Position numbers and translations under genes: made by a program. This document shows, one piece after another, positions 34,547-43,945 of a DNA stretch of 64,000 nucleotides (position 1 is the stretch's first letter; every line of letters starts with the position of its first letter). Source of the DNA: Staphylotrichum longicolle (lineage: Eukaryota > Ascomycota > Sordariomycetes > Sordariales > Chaetomiaceae); NCBI GenBank assembly GCA_019096155.1, contig JAHCVI010000001.1, positions 7,626,001 to 7,690,000 on the forward strand. The letters are read 5' to 3'. The notes below the pieces were generated by a model. The model had not been told where the DNA came from and did not search any database. It worked only from the letters and a program-made list of their open reading frames with translations.

Positions 34547-35966
34547 ATGGGTGGCTCTGCTTTCTCTGCGCTGCCCGACCCACCCTACACACCTCGCATG
34601 CCCCCAAGTGTATACCAGCGCGTGCTTTCTGACTGCCACGCTGCGCTGCGGGAGCTCTTCGTTTGCGTCGCAACGCCGATCGAAGGGCCTGGAAAGAAGG
34701 ACTATGGCGACATCGACATTCTCGTTGCCCTCGAGAGGCGCGTGGTGTTCCCCAGCAGCCAGGATGACTCAGTCCCAAGGACTCCGCACGAGTTGATTGC
34801 TGTCGTGCAGCGCACTCTCCACGCCAAACATGCCATCGTCCGAGGGTCGTCGGCGAACTTGGCGATTCCGTGGCCTTCGGACATGGACGGGCATGAGACC
34901 TTTCCGGGGGAAGGATTCGAGGACGGCATTGCTGCCGGCAACGATCGCAAGTCGAGGGCCAAGCACATCCAAGTGGACATCAACATCTGCCCGGACGTGG
35001 ACCAGCTCTGCTGGGTAAGTTTTGTTGTTCGCAGGTCTGAGACATGAAAGCTGACAACGCCGGCATGGCCCGCAGATTCTCTACAAGCATGCTCACGGCG
35101 ACCTTTGGAATCTTCTCGGGAGCACCATCCGGCCATTCGGCCTCACAGTCGACGAGGAGGCGCTCTGGATTCGGATCCCCGAGATTGAGGCATTCGACCG
35201 CAAGAAGGCCAAGGTGTGCCTGAGCCGCGACCCCGTCGCCATCCTGCATTTTCTGGGCATGAAGGTTGAGGGTTTCTGGGCCGAGCCTTTTGAGTCTGTC
35301 GAGGCCCTCTTCGACTACACGGCCACCTGCCGTCTCTTCTACGTCCGAGAAGCAGCAGACTGTGATGCCGAAGCGGATGGTAACGAAGGTGGTGTCTTAG
35401 GCGGCGAGGAAGGGCGCAAGAAGCTCAAGTCAAACGACCGCCGACGGATGAAGGGCCGCCCAGTCTACCGGCGTTGGATCAATGAGTTCATCCCCGGGCT
35501 CCGCGAGGAAGGGAAGTTTATCCGCAAAGGTCCTGGCACGTCTATCGAAGAGGTACGGGCCATGGTCCGGGACGAGGCGTTTGCCCGCTTCTTTGTCGAG
35601 GCCGATTACAAGAAGCGGCTGTTGGAGTGGCAGCTCAAGAAGGACAGCGAGCAGATGAAGTCTCTGCTAAAGGAGTTGGTCCCGAGCACCATGGAGCCCC
35701 AGCTGCGAGCGTGCTTGCTTGCGGCCATGCGCAAGATAATCATGGAGGACGACTCGTCCTATGGGTTTAGTCCTGTAGGCTCCCGGGACGCGGATGGGTT
35801 CTACGACGTAGACGCTGTCCGCGCCTTCGTGCAGCATAACATGGAGCGGGTAGGCCAGGTTGCGTGGGCCCAACAGCAGCAGAGAGCGCAAGAGGCCATG
35901 CGAATGAAGGCATGCAGCAAGAAGGCTGAAGAGGCTATGGTTGGGCAACTCAGCTGCGAAACGTAG
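34547..35966 (+). CDS. Uncharacterised fungal protein with nucleotidyltransferase-like N-terminus
   Basis: Exons are 34547-35014 and 35076-35966, 452 residues, with a 61-bp GTAAGT...CGCAG intron in phase 0. The start at 34547 has a strong ACCATGG context; an ATG eight codons upstream is possible. Residues 48-60 (GPGKKDYGDIDIL) carry a D55-x-D57 pair and residues 140-147 (HIQVDINI) a later Asp. This spacing and hydrophobic flanking resemble the metal-binding carboxylates of the DNA polymerase beta-type nucleotidyltransferase fold. The usual Gly-Ser motif before the first Asp pair is not evident, so activity is uncertain. The C-terminal half is helical and basic with no known domain, and there is no signal peptide or membrane segment. 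Function is unknown; the fold assignment is inference from motif pattern. Confidence 0.8.
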
Positions 35967-36422
35967 GATACGGATGAAATATTCGCATGAAGCCGCCCGA
36001 GCTGAGTCGGCCGTCAATACATTTCCTTGATGAAACCCATTGTGTTGTCCGAGTGTTCAAACATAGAACCAAGGCAGGAAAGACTGTGCGAGTTCGTTCA
36101 GGTGCATTGTACATAGCATCAAATGCTAAAGAGTACGAATCATAGCTACGAGGAGAACGGATGGTCTTGCGTCCAACAACACCTGGGCCATATTCTTCTC
36201 CCTGTAATGTGAACAAAGAACCGCGCTTCCAACGCACAATGATCCATACCGTCCTTTCATGAAGCCGGAAACCAGCAGACCCAGCCAAGAACGCCTTGCT
36301 CTCCCGTGGTCTGGATGATGCGACGCCGAACGCCCACCAAGACGGCTTCCAGCCTCCTAGTCAATCCAAACAGTGGCCCCATGCTCAAGAGCCTGCCAAA
36401 GACATCAACACTTTCCGCGCGA
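35967..36422. other. Intergenic, convergent 3' ends
   Basis: About 455 bp with no coding signal. Confidence 0.5.
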
Positions 36423-39400
36423 CTAAAGCCTCTCATCCCTGCCGATTCTCTCATCCTCATCCACTTGATAACCCATCTCCTGCGCCGCTTGGGCTCTCTC
36501 GTTTGCTTCCCTGACAGACCTCCACCCGCTAAACACAGCCTCATCCTCCTGCCGCTCCACGAACGGTTTCCTGAGTCCCTTCTTCGCCAGCCGCCTCCTG
36601 TATTGGCGCTTCTGTTCCCAGCTGTATCGCGACGTGTCTGCTGTAGTGATATCAACCCCCATGGCAGCGTCCAACATGTCGGCCAACCAGTCGGACGCCT
36701 CGGGGCGGACGCGCCGCACAAGACTCCTCCCTTGACCCCCGGTTACCCACTGGTCCAGCTTGACGGGGATCGCGTAACCCCAAACCGGGTCGTCTGCGGA
36801 CCAGTTGCATGGCTTGCCGGGGTAGCAGTATTCTGGCTTGCAATACCGGAAGCACATCCACGACTCGGCAATGTACCACAAGGAAAGTAGGAACAAGCTA
36901 AGGCCGAGGAGCGTGAACCGAAACTTTGGCTGCCGGTACCAGAGGCGAGGGAGCGGTAGGTGGACGTACGTCACCGCAGCATCCGCCGTGGGCTTTGAGC
37001 CACGGCAGGCTGGGCACGAGGGAGAATTCCCTTTAGCGCTGTTGTCGTGGGTCGTGTGGTGCAAATGCGCTGTGGTATCCACGTGGGCAACTTTGCCCTC
37101 GAGGCGCTCGATTCCTTGCTTTGCACTCCGGATGCCGAGGAGGCCAGTCTCCAGTGACCTGCTCATCCGGTCATATGCTTCGAGTTCCTTGTCCCTGTCG
37201 AGCCTGTCGTTGCTGCTAGGCTCGGACTTTAATCCTTGCGAGCCTAAGACGGGACCCTGGAGCTCGTGCTGGACGAGTAGATCGGCAATGTCATCCAGTG
37301 TAGAGTCGTCAATTTGGTTGGCTCGCTGAATCTCCAAAAGGTCGTCCCGGACGGTTGGCGGCCTGGCTGAATTGATCAACGGCGCGCGGCTTCGGGACAA
37401 CGACCTGGCACGGCGCCGGGTAGAGAGGGATGATGAACGCCCAGACTTTCGGTCGCCTTTGGACGACTGTGTACGCTTCTGATGGCGCTCTCTGCTCACA
37501 CCTCTCCCATCTTCTGCAAGAGAAGGGTTGGGAACCCCACTGCTTTCAGCACTCGGACGTCTCGAGCGGATACTTTGCGTCTCGGCGGTCATCGCTTCAG
37601 CGCTCGGGGATGCGGCAAGACTCTCCAGCTTCTCCACTTTGATCGTTGCCGGGGTTTCGACAAACGCTCCCGTGACCCTCGGGGTAGGTTGGGTCAGGGG
37701 ATCGATCTTGATCGGTCTCGGCGTCTCGTCGGGCACCTCCTCAGGTTCTGGTGAAGGGGCTCGCAGCGAGCCTCTCTCCGACTGATTCTCTTGGGCTGCG
37801 AAAAGCTTCATCTCGCCCTCTATACGTTCCGTGGGATCGGAATCTGAATGAGCGAAGCTGGCACGCTTGGCAAGGCTTGACTCGGCTGATGAACGTCTGG
37901 AAAGACCGGCAAAGCCGACGGTTGGTCTGGAAACGCCCTTAGCGCCGCCAATCAACCGTCTTTGCTTTGCCCGTTCCGTTGGTTCTTGACTCAGAGCTGC
38001 AGGGGCTTGGCTGTCCGTCGTCGCCTGCGCTTCTGCTGCTGTGTGGCCGTTCGTGACTGCCGCTAACCGGCGTGAAAGACTTCCCTGCGCATCTCTTGTT
38101 TGGGGTACGCTCTGGCCTCCATCTGCCGCGGTGACCGTGGGATAATCATGGATGGGAATGGCCGGGCCGAGGGCGCTCTGCCCATTTTGACCAGCCACAT
38201 CAACTTCAGTTCGCACCGTGATTGCCGGTCCCTCGCTATCGGGTCTCCGCAACCGGTCGCGCAGCGGAGAGAAAGCCCGTCTTGGTTCTCTGCTGAATTT
38301 CTCAGCAACATCTGGGGATGGCGAACGTGATGTCCTGATGTTCCTCTTCCTGGATTCATCCAGCGCAGCCGTGGCGAGCACTCTTCTAGACAGGCTTTCA
38401 ATCTCACGCGACCTAAGCTCGTCCATTCTCATGCTTGCTCGACTGACCGGTCGGTGAGTTGGGATTCTATCCTCAATCTCGAGCGTTGCTTCTTGCGCAT
38501 CACTGACGGCCTTGGTCGCTTCCAAAGGTTCGTTGGTGGCTATAGACGCAGCGTCCATTCCCATCGCACGATCTTTATCAATTGGGTCGTTCTCTGGATG
38601 ACTCCCAAGGGTCTCGTAGGCGCGGCTGTTGACCTCGACTTCCAAGGCGCGTATCTCGTCGATTTTTGTGTTGCGGCGCCCAAGGGCAACAGGCGGGCTG
38701 TTTGACACCTGCAAGTCGCCAGCTGTGAAATCTGCATCGGCCTGCCAGGCAAAGCTCCTGTTCGGTGTTTGGAAATCCGGGACACGAGAATCGAGCCCCG
38801 CTGATGGGTTGATGTCTGGCTGTCGGGGCTCCTCGAAAGAGTTCTTGTCGGACTGCGTCCAGTCCAATGATGCTCGAGCCGAGGAAGCATCACCCGATTC
38901 ACGTCTCCTCCCCGATAGGCGCCGCAAAAGGGACGGGCTACTTGTCGTCGCTTTCCCGACCCGCGGTGAGGAAGAGGCGTCAATGCTGCTCCGACTGGAC
39001 TTCCGAACCAGCAATTCCTTTCCCGTCTCGACAATCCTAGTGCCGAGTCTCGACCCGGAAAACAAGCCGTTGCTGCGGCGATCTGGCTCCTCGGAATCTT
39101 TTTGGTCTCGGGCATATTGGCGCAGCTTCTCCTCAAAGCCGCTGTCGGAGAGGTCGCTTTGTTGCGATGGAGCATCGAGCTCGGCCTGACTGTCGCGCCG
39201 CGTGGTTCTGAGAAACTTCTGGCCCAGCTCGCCACGATTGTGCGCATCTGATGTGACGGGACTCCCGGTCTTACTTCCCCCCTTCCCTACTGATGCACGT
39301 CGAGATCGCCATGAACGTGGTGCCGGACTGGGTGAGCCCTGGGCGGCAGCTTCCTCTTCTGCGGCCTTCCGGTAGGCATCGGAGATGGTAAATAGAGGCC

Positions 39401-39629
39401 TCTGAGCGGGGCGAGGAATCTTCGTATTGCTTGGAGACGCTGTCTTGGAATCGGAAACAGATCCAGAGCTAGCTGGGCGGGCAGCATCCTCCTTCGATCG
39501 GGGTCGCGAGAACAAGCTCCTCCGGCGGGATGCGCTGTTGATGACGAGTGGTGAGATGATGCGGGTGGTCGGCTGTGCGAATCTCGTGTCGGTGGTCGGG
39601 CCGGTCCTTTCAGCGTCGTCGCGTTCCAT
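36423..39629 (-). CDS. Single-pass membrane protein with long disordered N-terminus, function unknown
   Basis: One exon of 1068 residues. Residues 1-860 are Ser/Arg/Asp-rich with many RRxS-type phosphosite-like motifs and are probably disordered. A CPAC pair lies near 871. A hydrophobic helix at about 903-921 (FRFTLLGLSLFLLSLW) is followed at once by a Cys-rich segment with four Cys (926-941; CFRYC, then YCYPGKPCNW). A DPVWGYAIPVKLDQWVTGG stretch and a basic/acidic helical tail come after it. With no signal peptide, a tail-proximal membrane anchor is likely, the N-terminal 900 residues facing cytosol or nucleoplasm and the Cys-rich part in the ER or nuclear-envelope lumen. The topology resembles nuclear-envelope or ER-anchored scaffolds, but I recognise no family. 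The conserved-looking core is the membrane-Cys region. Confidence 0.8.
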   Translation of the reverse strand: MERDDAERTGPTTDTRFAQPTTRIISPLVINSASRRRSLFSRPRSKEDAARPASSGSVSDSKTASPSNTKIPRPAQRPLFTISDAYRKAAEEEAAAQGSPSPAPRSWRSRRASVGKGGSKTGSPVTSDAHNRGELGQKFLRTTRRDSQAELDAPSQQSDLSDSGFEEKLRQYARDQKDSEEPDRRSNGLFSGSRLGTRIVETGKELLVRKSSRSSIDASSSPRVGKATTSSPSLLRRLSGRRRESGDASSARASLDWTQSDKNSFEEPRQPDINPSAGLDSRVPDFQTPNRSFAWQADADFTAGDLQVSNSPPVALGRRNTKIDEIRALEVEVNSRAYETLGSHPENDPIDKDRAMGMDAASIATNEPLEATKAVSDAQEATLEIEDRIPTHRPVSRASMRMDELRSREIESLSRRVLATAALDESRKRNIRTSRSPSPDVAEKFSREPRRAFSPLRDRLRRPDSEGPAITVRTEVDVAGQNGQSALGPAIPIHDYPTVTAADGGQSVPQTRDAQGSLSRRLAAVTNGHTAAEAQATTDSQAPAALSQEPTERAKQRRLIGGAKGVSRPTVGFAGLSRRSSAESSLAKRASFAHSDSDPTERIEGEMKLFAAQENQSERGSLRAPSPEPEEVPDETPRPIKIDPLTQPTPRVTGAFVETPATIKVEKLESLAASPSAEAMTAETQSIRSRRPSAESSGVPNPSLAEDGRGVSRERHQKRTQSSKGDRKSGRSSSLSTRRRARSLSRSRAPLINSARPPTVRDDLLEIQRANQIDDSTLDDIADLLVQHELQGPVLGSQGLKSEPSSNDRLDRDKELEAYDRMSRSLETGLLGIRSAKQGIERLEGKVAHVDTTAHLHHTTHDNSAKGNSPSCPACRGSKPTADAAVTYVHLPLPRLWYRQPKFRFTLLGLSLFLLSLWYIAESWMCFRYCKPEYCYPGKPCNWSADDPVWGYAIPVKLDQWVTGGQGRSLVRRVRPEASDWLADMLDAAMGVDITTADTSRYSWEQKRQYRRRLAKKGLRKPFVERQEDEAVFSGWRSVREANERAQAAQEMGYQVDEDERIGRDERL

Positions 39630-40558
39630 ATTTGTGTTGCTGTCTTTGTCGCTGTCGTTGTCGCGTCGACAACAACCAGTCGAGTCGCGGGTGGAATCGC
39701 GGGTGGAAATCGAGAAATGCAGACGCGTTGCGCAGCTAGGCCGCAGCAGACTAGAAGGTCCCAGGAGCTTCCGAACTACAGCAATGGGCTATCATGCTGA
39801 ACTTGACCGCACAGTGTGCTTGAATACATTCAGAGAAAAGTCAGGGCGCAAAAAGTTGCTGAAAACCAAGACAGCTCAAGAGAAGGAAACGAAGGGCAGG
39901 CATGCGTCGCGTTGCTGTCCAGCGCCCCTGCCAACTGGAGTTGTGACTTGGCGGCAGGAGGTTCGCTGGGGAGGGGCTGCCCCGAAGCACTGGGCAGGGG
40001 CAGGGATGTTTGGTGCAGCTGCAGATGCCTTGCGGGGTCCATTGCGGCCAACCGGAACCGCAGGCTCAGCGCGACTGCTCGTCCAGGCGAAGCGTCCTGT
40101 ACTTCGTACCGCAACGTTATAACGTTAACGTTGTGAGAGAGCGACTTTCACCTTTGTACCTGATAGGATATCAACGATCTTCAGATGTCATGTGTGCTAC
40201 ACCGGTCTAGCTCTCGCAGGTTGCAGGGCTATGACAAAAAACAACTTTTGACCACAAACAAACATTGAAACAGCAAATGTCAGTCGAATTGTTCGCGGAC
40301 TCAATGGGTGAGGTATCTTGTATGCCCAAACACTTGCATTTTTCCATACCTTACAATACAGTAACAGTTCAAGGGGTCCAGGGACCGGCCCCTCCGCTCG
40401 GGTTCCTGCTCATGGACAGGGGCCAGCTCGCATCTTTCGTTGTCGAGAGTAAGCTTTAAAAGCCCCAAAGCTGGTTGGGTGTTTGGCGTGTCTCCAATCC
40501 ACCTGTACTGTCATAGTGTTAGTCGTGCATCCCGTACTGCCTAACCGTCGCTGCCCGA
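39630..40558. promoter_or_regulatory. Divergent intergenic region upstream of the membrane protein and the acetyltransferase
   Basis: About 930 bp. An A/T-rich patch lies at 40235-40370 and a CA-rich stretch near 40250. No gene or named site. Confidence 0.4.
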
Positions 40559-42101
40559 ATGGCCGCCTCGGGTGTACTCGGCCGCCCTCTCGGGCCGTGG
40601 TATGTAGACAGGACAAACCCCTATTCGACTTGTGCGATTCCTCTCGGCTGATACCGAGAGCAGCGAGATCTACTCGGCCTCAAGACACGCCCTGGGCTTC
40701 TACAAATGCGTAGCAAACACGTGCCGGTACTCGGTGCACCGGGCAAGACTTCGGGGGCGGACCACGCGTCAACTGTGGGAGTCGGCTATTGCCCATGTCG
40801 TCCTCGCCATCCCGTTCCTAAGCGTAGGTATCGCTGGTGAGGATACCAACGCGCCACGATTCGTCCAGCGGCCATCGATCAATCTCGATGACCACTTTGA
40901 GTATCTCGAGAAGACGGACACCGACCCCGACGCGCGAGGCTCTCCGCTGCTCGGCATCCTGGAAGCCCAGCACGACCGGTTGTGGCCCGACATAGAGAAT
41001 CGCCCCCCTTGGAAGCTGACCATCGTCGTGTGGGACATGGCGTCCGGGGATGATATCATGATGTTCGACGTGGTTTTTGCTGTCCACCATTCGATTGCCG
41101 ATGGACGGAGCACAGCGATACTCCACGCTGCGCTCCTCGAGGAGCTCAACCGTTGTTCAGACGCACCAGCACAGCTTTCCGGATGCATCCTGAACATCCC
41201 GGGTTCTCACGAGCTCGTTCCGCCCCTGGAAGAGCAAGTCAACTTCGCCACATCCTGGGGTTTTCTTGCTCGGACTCTGTGGCGCGAGCTTGGGCCTGCA
41301 TGGCTCCAGGGGCAGCAGCCGCCAGCACCGTGGACTGGAAAGCCCGTTACTCCCGAACCATGCCGAACAAGACTTCGGCTCCTTGCAATCCCAGCAGTCG
41401 CCATGCCTGGCATTCTCGCTACCTGCAGAAGAAACCAGACGACATTGACGCCGTTGCTTCACGCCCTCGCCCTGGCCGCTTTTGCTCGGCGCGTTCCCCC
41501 AAACGAGCTCAAGGCACTTCGGAGTTCCACGCCCATTGACCTGCGCCCGTTCATCAGCGATGGCTCCCAGGCTGGCGGCAGTCGAAGGCCCTTTGGTGTT
41601 TTTGTCACGACTCATTCTCACGTCTTTGACTCGGACACCATCACAGCGCTGCGGGAGGGCCCGCTCGAGGGCGGGGTCTGGCGGCTGGCGGCAGACTTGC
41701 GCCGGAACATGAAGCAGCACGTGGGCAATATACCGAACGACGATATCATAAGCATGCTCCGTTATGTCACCGATTGGCAGAAGTTCTGGCTTTCCAAAGT
41801 GGGCAAGCCACGCCAGGATACATGGGAGGTGTCCAACATTGGGTCGATGCCCGGCGGTCACGGGGAGAACAACTCGGCAGCAGATAGCTGGAAAATCCAG
41901 CGCTCCACTATGTCTCAGGGAGCCACTGTTAGTGGCGCAGCTGTGAGCATTAGCGTCGCCGGCGTAACCGGAGGCGACGTTGGTATTGCTCTGGGATGGC
42001 AAGAAGGGATTGTCGAGGCAGAAGTGGTTGATGGTCTGGCGGGGGATCTCGAGGCCTGGCTTCGTCGCCTAGGGCGTGGAGAGGCGCTTTCTTCGCAGTG
42101 A
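40559..42101 (+). CDS. Alcohol acetyltransferase-like protein (AATase/condensation superfamily)
   Basis: Likely transfers an acyl group from acyl-CoA to an alcohol or amine. The modelled exons are 40559-40599 and 40664-42101, 492 residues. The 64-bp intron (GTATGT...GAGCAG, branch CTGAT) joins GRPLGP to the conserved EIYSASRHALGFYKCV segment seen at the N-terminus of this family. Without splicing the open frame starts only at 40632. The catalytic motif HHxxxD is at residues 155-160 (HHSIAD). The C-terminal part GDVGIALGWQEGIVEAE takes the place of the DFGWG-type motif. The protein is hydrophilic overall, with no signal peptide. The substrate cannot be told from sequence, and no biosynthetic cluster surrounds it. 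Yeast Atf1/Atf2 (volatile esters, sterol acetylation) are distant relatives. Confidence 0.85.
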
Positions 42102-42484
42102 GGGAACCACGTGAACCGCCATCTTGGGTTGGGGTTGTCTTTGAGAAGGTGTAGATGTCGAAATGGTTGGGAATAATGTGGAATGTATATTGTGAGGCTC
42201 AAAATCTGGCACAGGTGATGCGTGAGTTGAATGTGTACTGAGTACAACTTTAGGTAAGGTATCCACTTCAAGATTGAGGATCGAGCTCCTCGAAGTTCCA
42301 CTGCCAAGCCACCAACACCCGACTGCAGTGGTCTTGGCCCACCGCCCCGATGATTACCCGCGCAGCTGCAGGTCCCGTCCCGTCTCGAAATTTTGGGAGA
42401 GGGAATTGGCGAATCGGCCAAAACAACACCACCGCCCGGCCCTCCGCAAGTCCTCCTGGCCCTCCCAGTCCAACCCCGACGACA
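42102..42484. other. Short intergenic region between tandem genes
   Basis: About 380 bp that serve as 3' flank of the acetyltransferase and promoter/leader of the next gene. An open frame reaching back to 42350 exists, but the ATG at 42485 fits the mitochondrial presequence better. Confidence 0.5.
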
Positions 42485-43481
42485 ATGGCCGCACCTTTGG
42501 CGAGCAGGTCGCCAACGTGCCTGGCGTGCCTGCGGAGGCTCGCGCAGCCATTCGCCAACAGCAATGGCCGTGTCGGTGCCGTCTCGTTTGCGCAGGTGCA
42601 GGTGCAGCAGGTCCGCGCAAAGTCCAACAGGCTGAGGCCCAAGGACCAAGGCGTCGTCGTCCGCCTCCTGGAGGATATTCCCAAGTTTGGTCGCAAAGGC
42701 AAGTCATGCCGCCCGGAACAGCCGACGCTGTTCTGAGCGCCCAATTGAAGCTGACAATCAGTCTGCCAGATGCCATCTTCCGCATCGAACGAGGGCGTAT
42801 GCGCAACGAGTGGTTCCCGTTCAAGAAAGCAGAGTACATGACTACGTCTCGCTTTCAAGAGCTTGGCCTGACCCGCGATGATATCGGCGACCGAGATACG
42901 AGCTTCGGCGCCGTTTCCGCCTCCGAGCTGGAATTCGAGTCGGAGCCTGAGGTTCCATTAACCACTATCGTCACGACTTCCGTATGCCTGCCGAGCTCCT
43001 TCTTCTCTCTGCCCTACTTTGCTCTGGCACTAACAACGGACAACAACAGCCCGAAAAGGCGCACACTCTTCTGGCCACTCTCATTCCCGAGACCCTCGTC
43101 TTCTACCGCAAACCGATCCCGGCCCCTGCCCCTCCTCCCCAGACCCCGTCCATCTCGCCCCTTGTCGCCTCCGCAAACGCAAGTTCTGAACCTGGCCGGA
43201 ACACGAACACTCCGCTGGCCATTTTTGGTTCTGTCTCCGCCACCGATATCGTCGGTCACATTAAAGGATTGCTGGTTGGAGATGCGGACGGCAGCCGCAT
43301 CGTGCTGGGGCCGGAAAACATCCGTTTCCTGGGCTTGGCGGAAGATGCCGACAGGATCAAGGCGCTGGGCCGCTGGGAAATTGAGGTTTCCCCTGGCGGT
43401 ACCGGGCTAGAGCCTGTCCGCAAGGTGGTCGAGATTCTTCCGGCCTCGGAAGAGGAAGCCGAAGCCCCCCATACTTCGTGA
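42485..43481 (+). CDS. MRPL50: Mitochondrial large-subunit ribosomal protein bL9m
   Basis: Exons are 42485-42698, 42770-42981 and 43050-43481, 285 residues, with phase kept. The N-terminus from 42485 (MAAPLASRSPTCLACLRRLA) is a typical Arg/Ser/Ala mitochondrial presequence. The bL9 N-domain follows: VVVRLLEDIPKFGRK, then AIFRIERGRMRNEWFPFKKA, equivalent to the bacterial rRNA-binding loop. The long C-terminal part is fungal-specific. Intron 1 is a GC-AG intron (AAAG|GCAAGT...CCAG). Reading through it would place KSCRPEQPTLF before a stop and lose the conserved second half of the motif. Intron 2 is GTATGC...ACAG with a CTAAC branch site. The protein acts in mitochondrial translation. Confidence 0.92.
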
Positions 43482-43945
43482 GCACAGCACATCCCGTCCC
43501 GACGCCGGGACTGTCAACGAACCAAGAGCGCCACCTCTCGAAACCGATTATGTAGAGGATCACCCTGTATTTATTACCTGTACACAAAGCCCTTTCCCCC
43601 TTGCCTCCTGTAATCTAAATGGACACATGCCCTTTCCTCACCCATCGTTCGAGCAGGAGCAAACTCCAGTTTTGGCTGCCAGCTACCCCTATCTCGGGCG
43701 AGGAGGCCATGACAACATTTCAGACACAACTGCTTTGGCTTGTGAATCGACGTCAACTACTTGGACAAGTGCGAGGCTTATGACTCTTGCGGTCCCGCTC
43801 CATAGTTGACATCCAGGCTCCACAGTGAATCCCATATAACACTCTTCTTCGTGGGACTCGGGAACGCAGCCCCTGGCTCGCGCCGCGATGTGTGAATGCG
43901 GGCCTGCTAACACCCGTTGTCAGCAGCGGAAGCCCGAAGGTCTGT
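43482..43945. other. Intergenic, convergent 3' ends of MRPL50 and ATG11
   Basis: About 460 bp with no coding signal. Confidence 0.5.
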
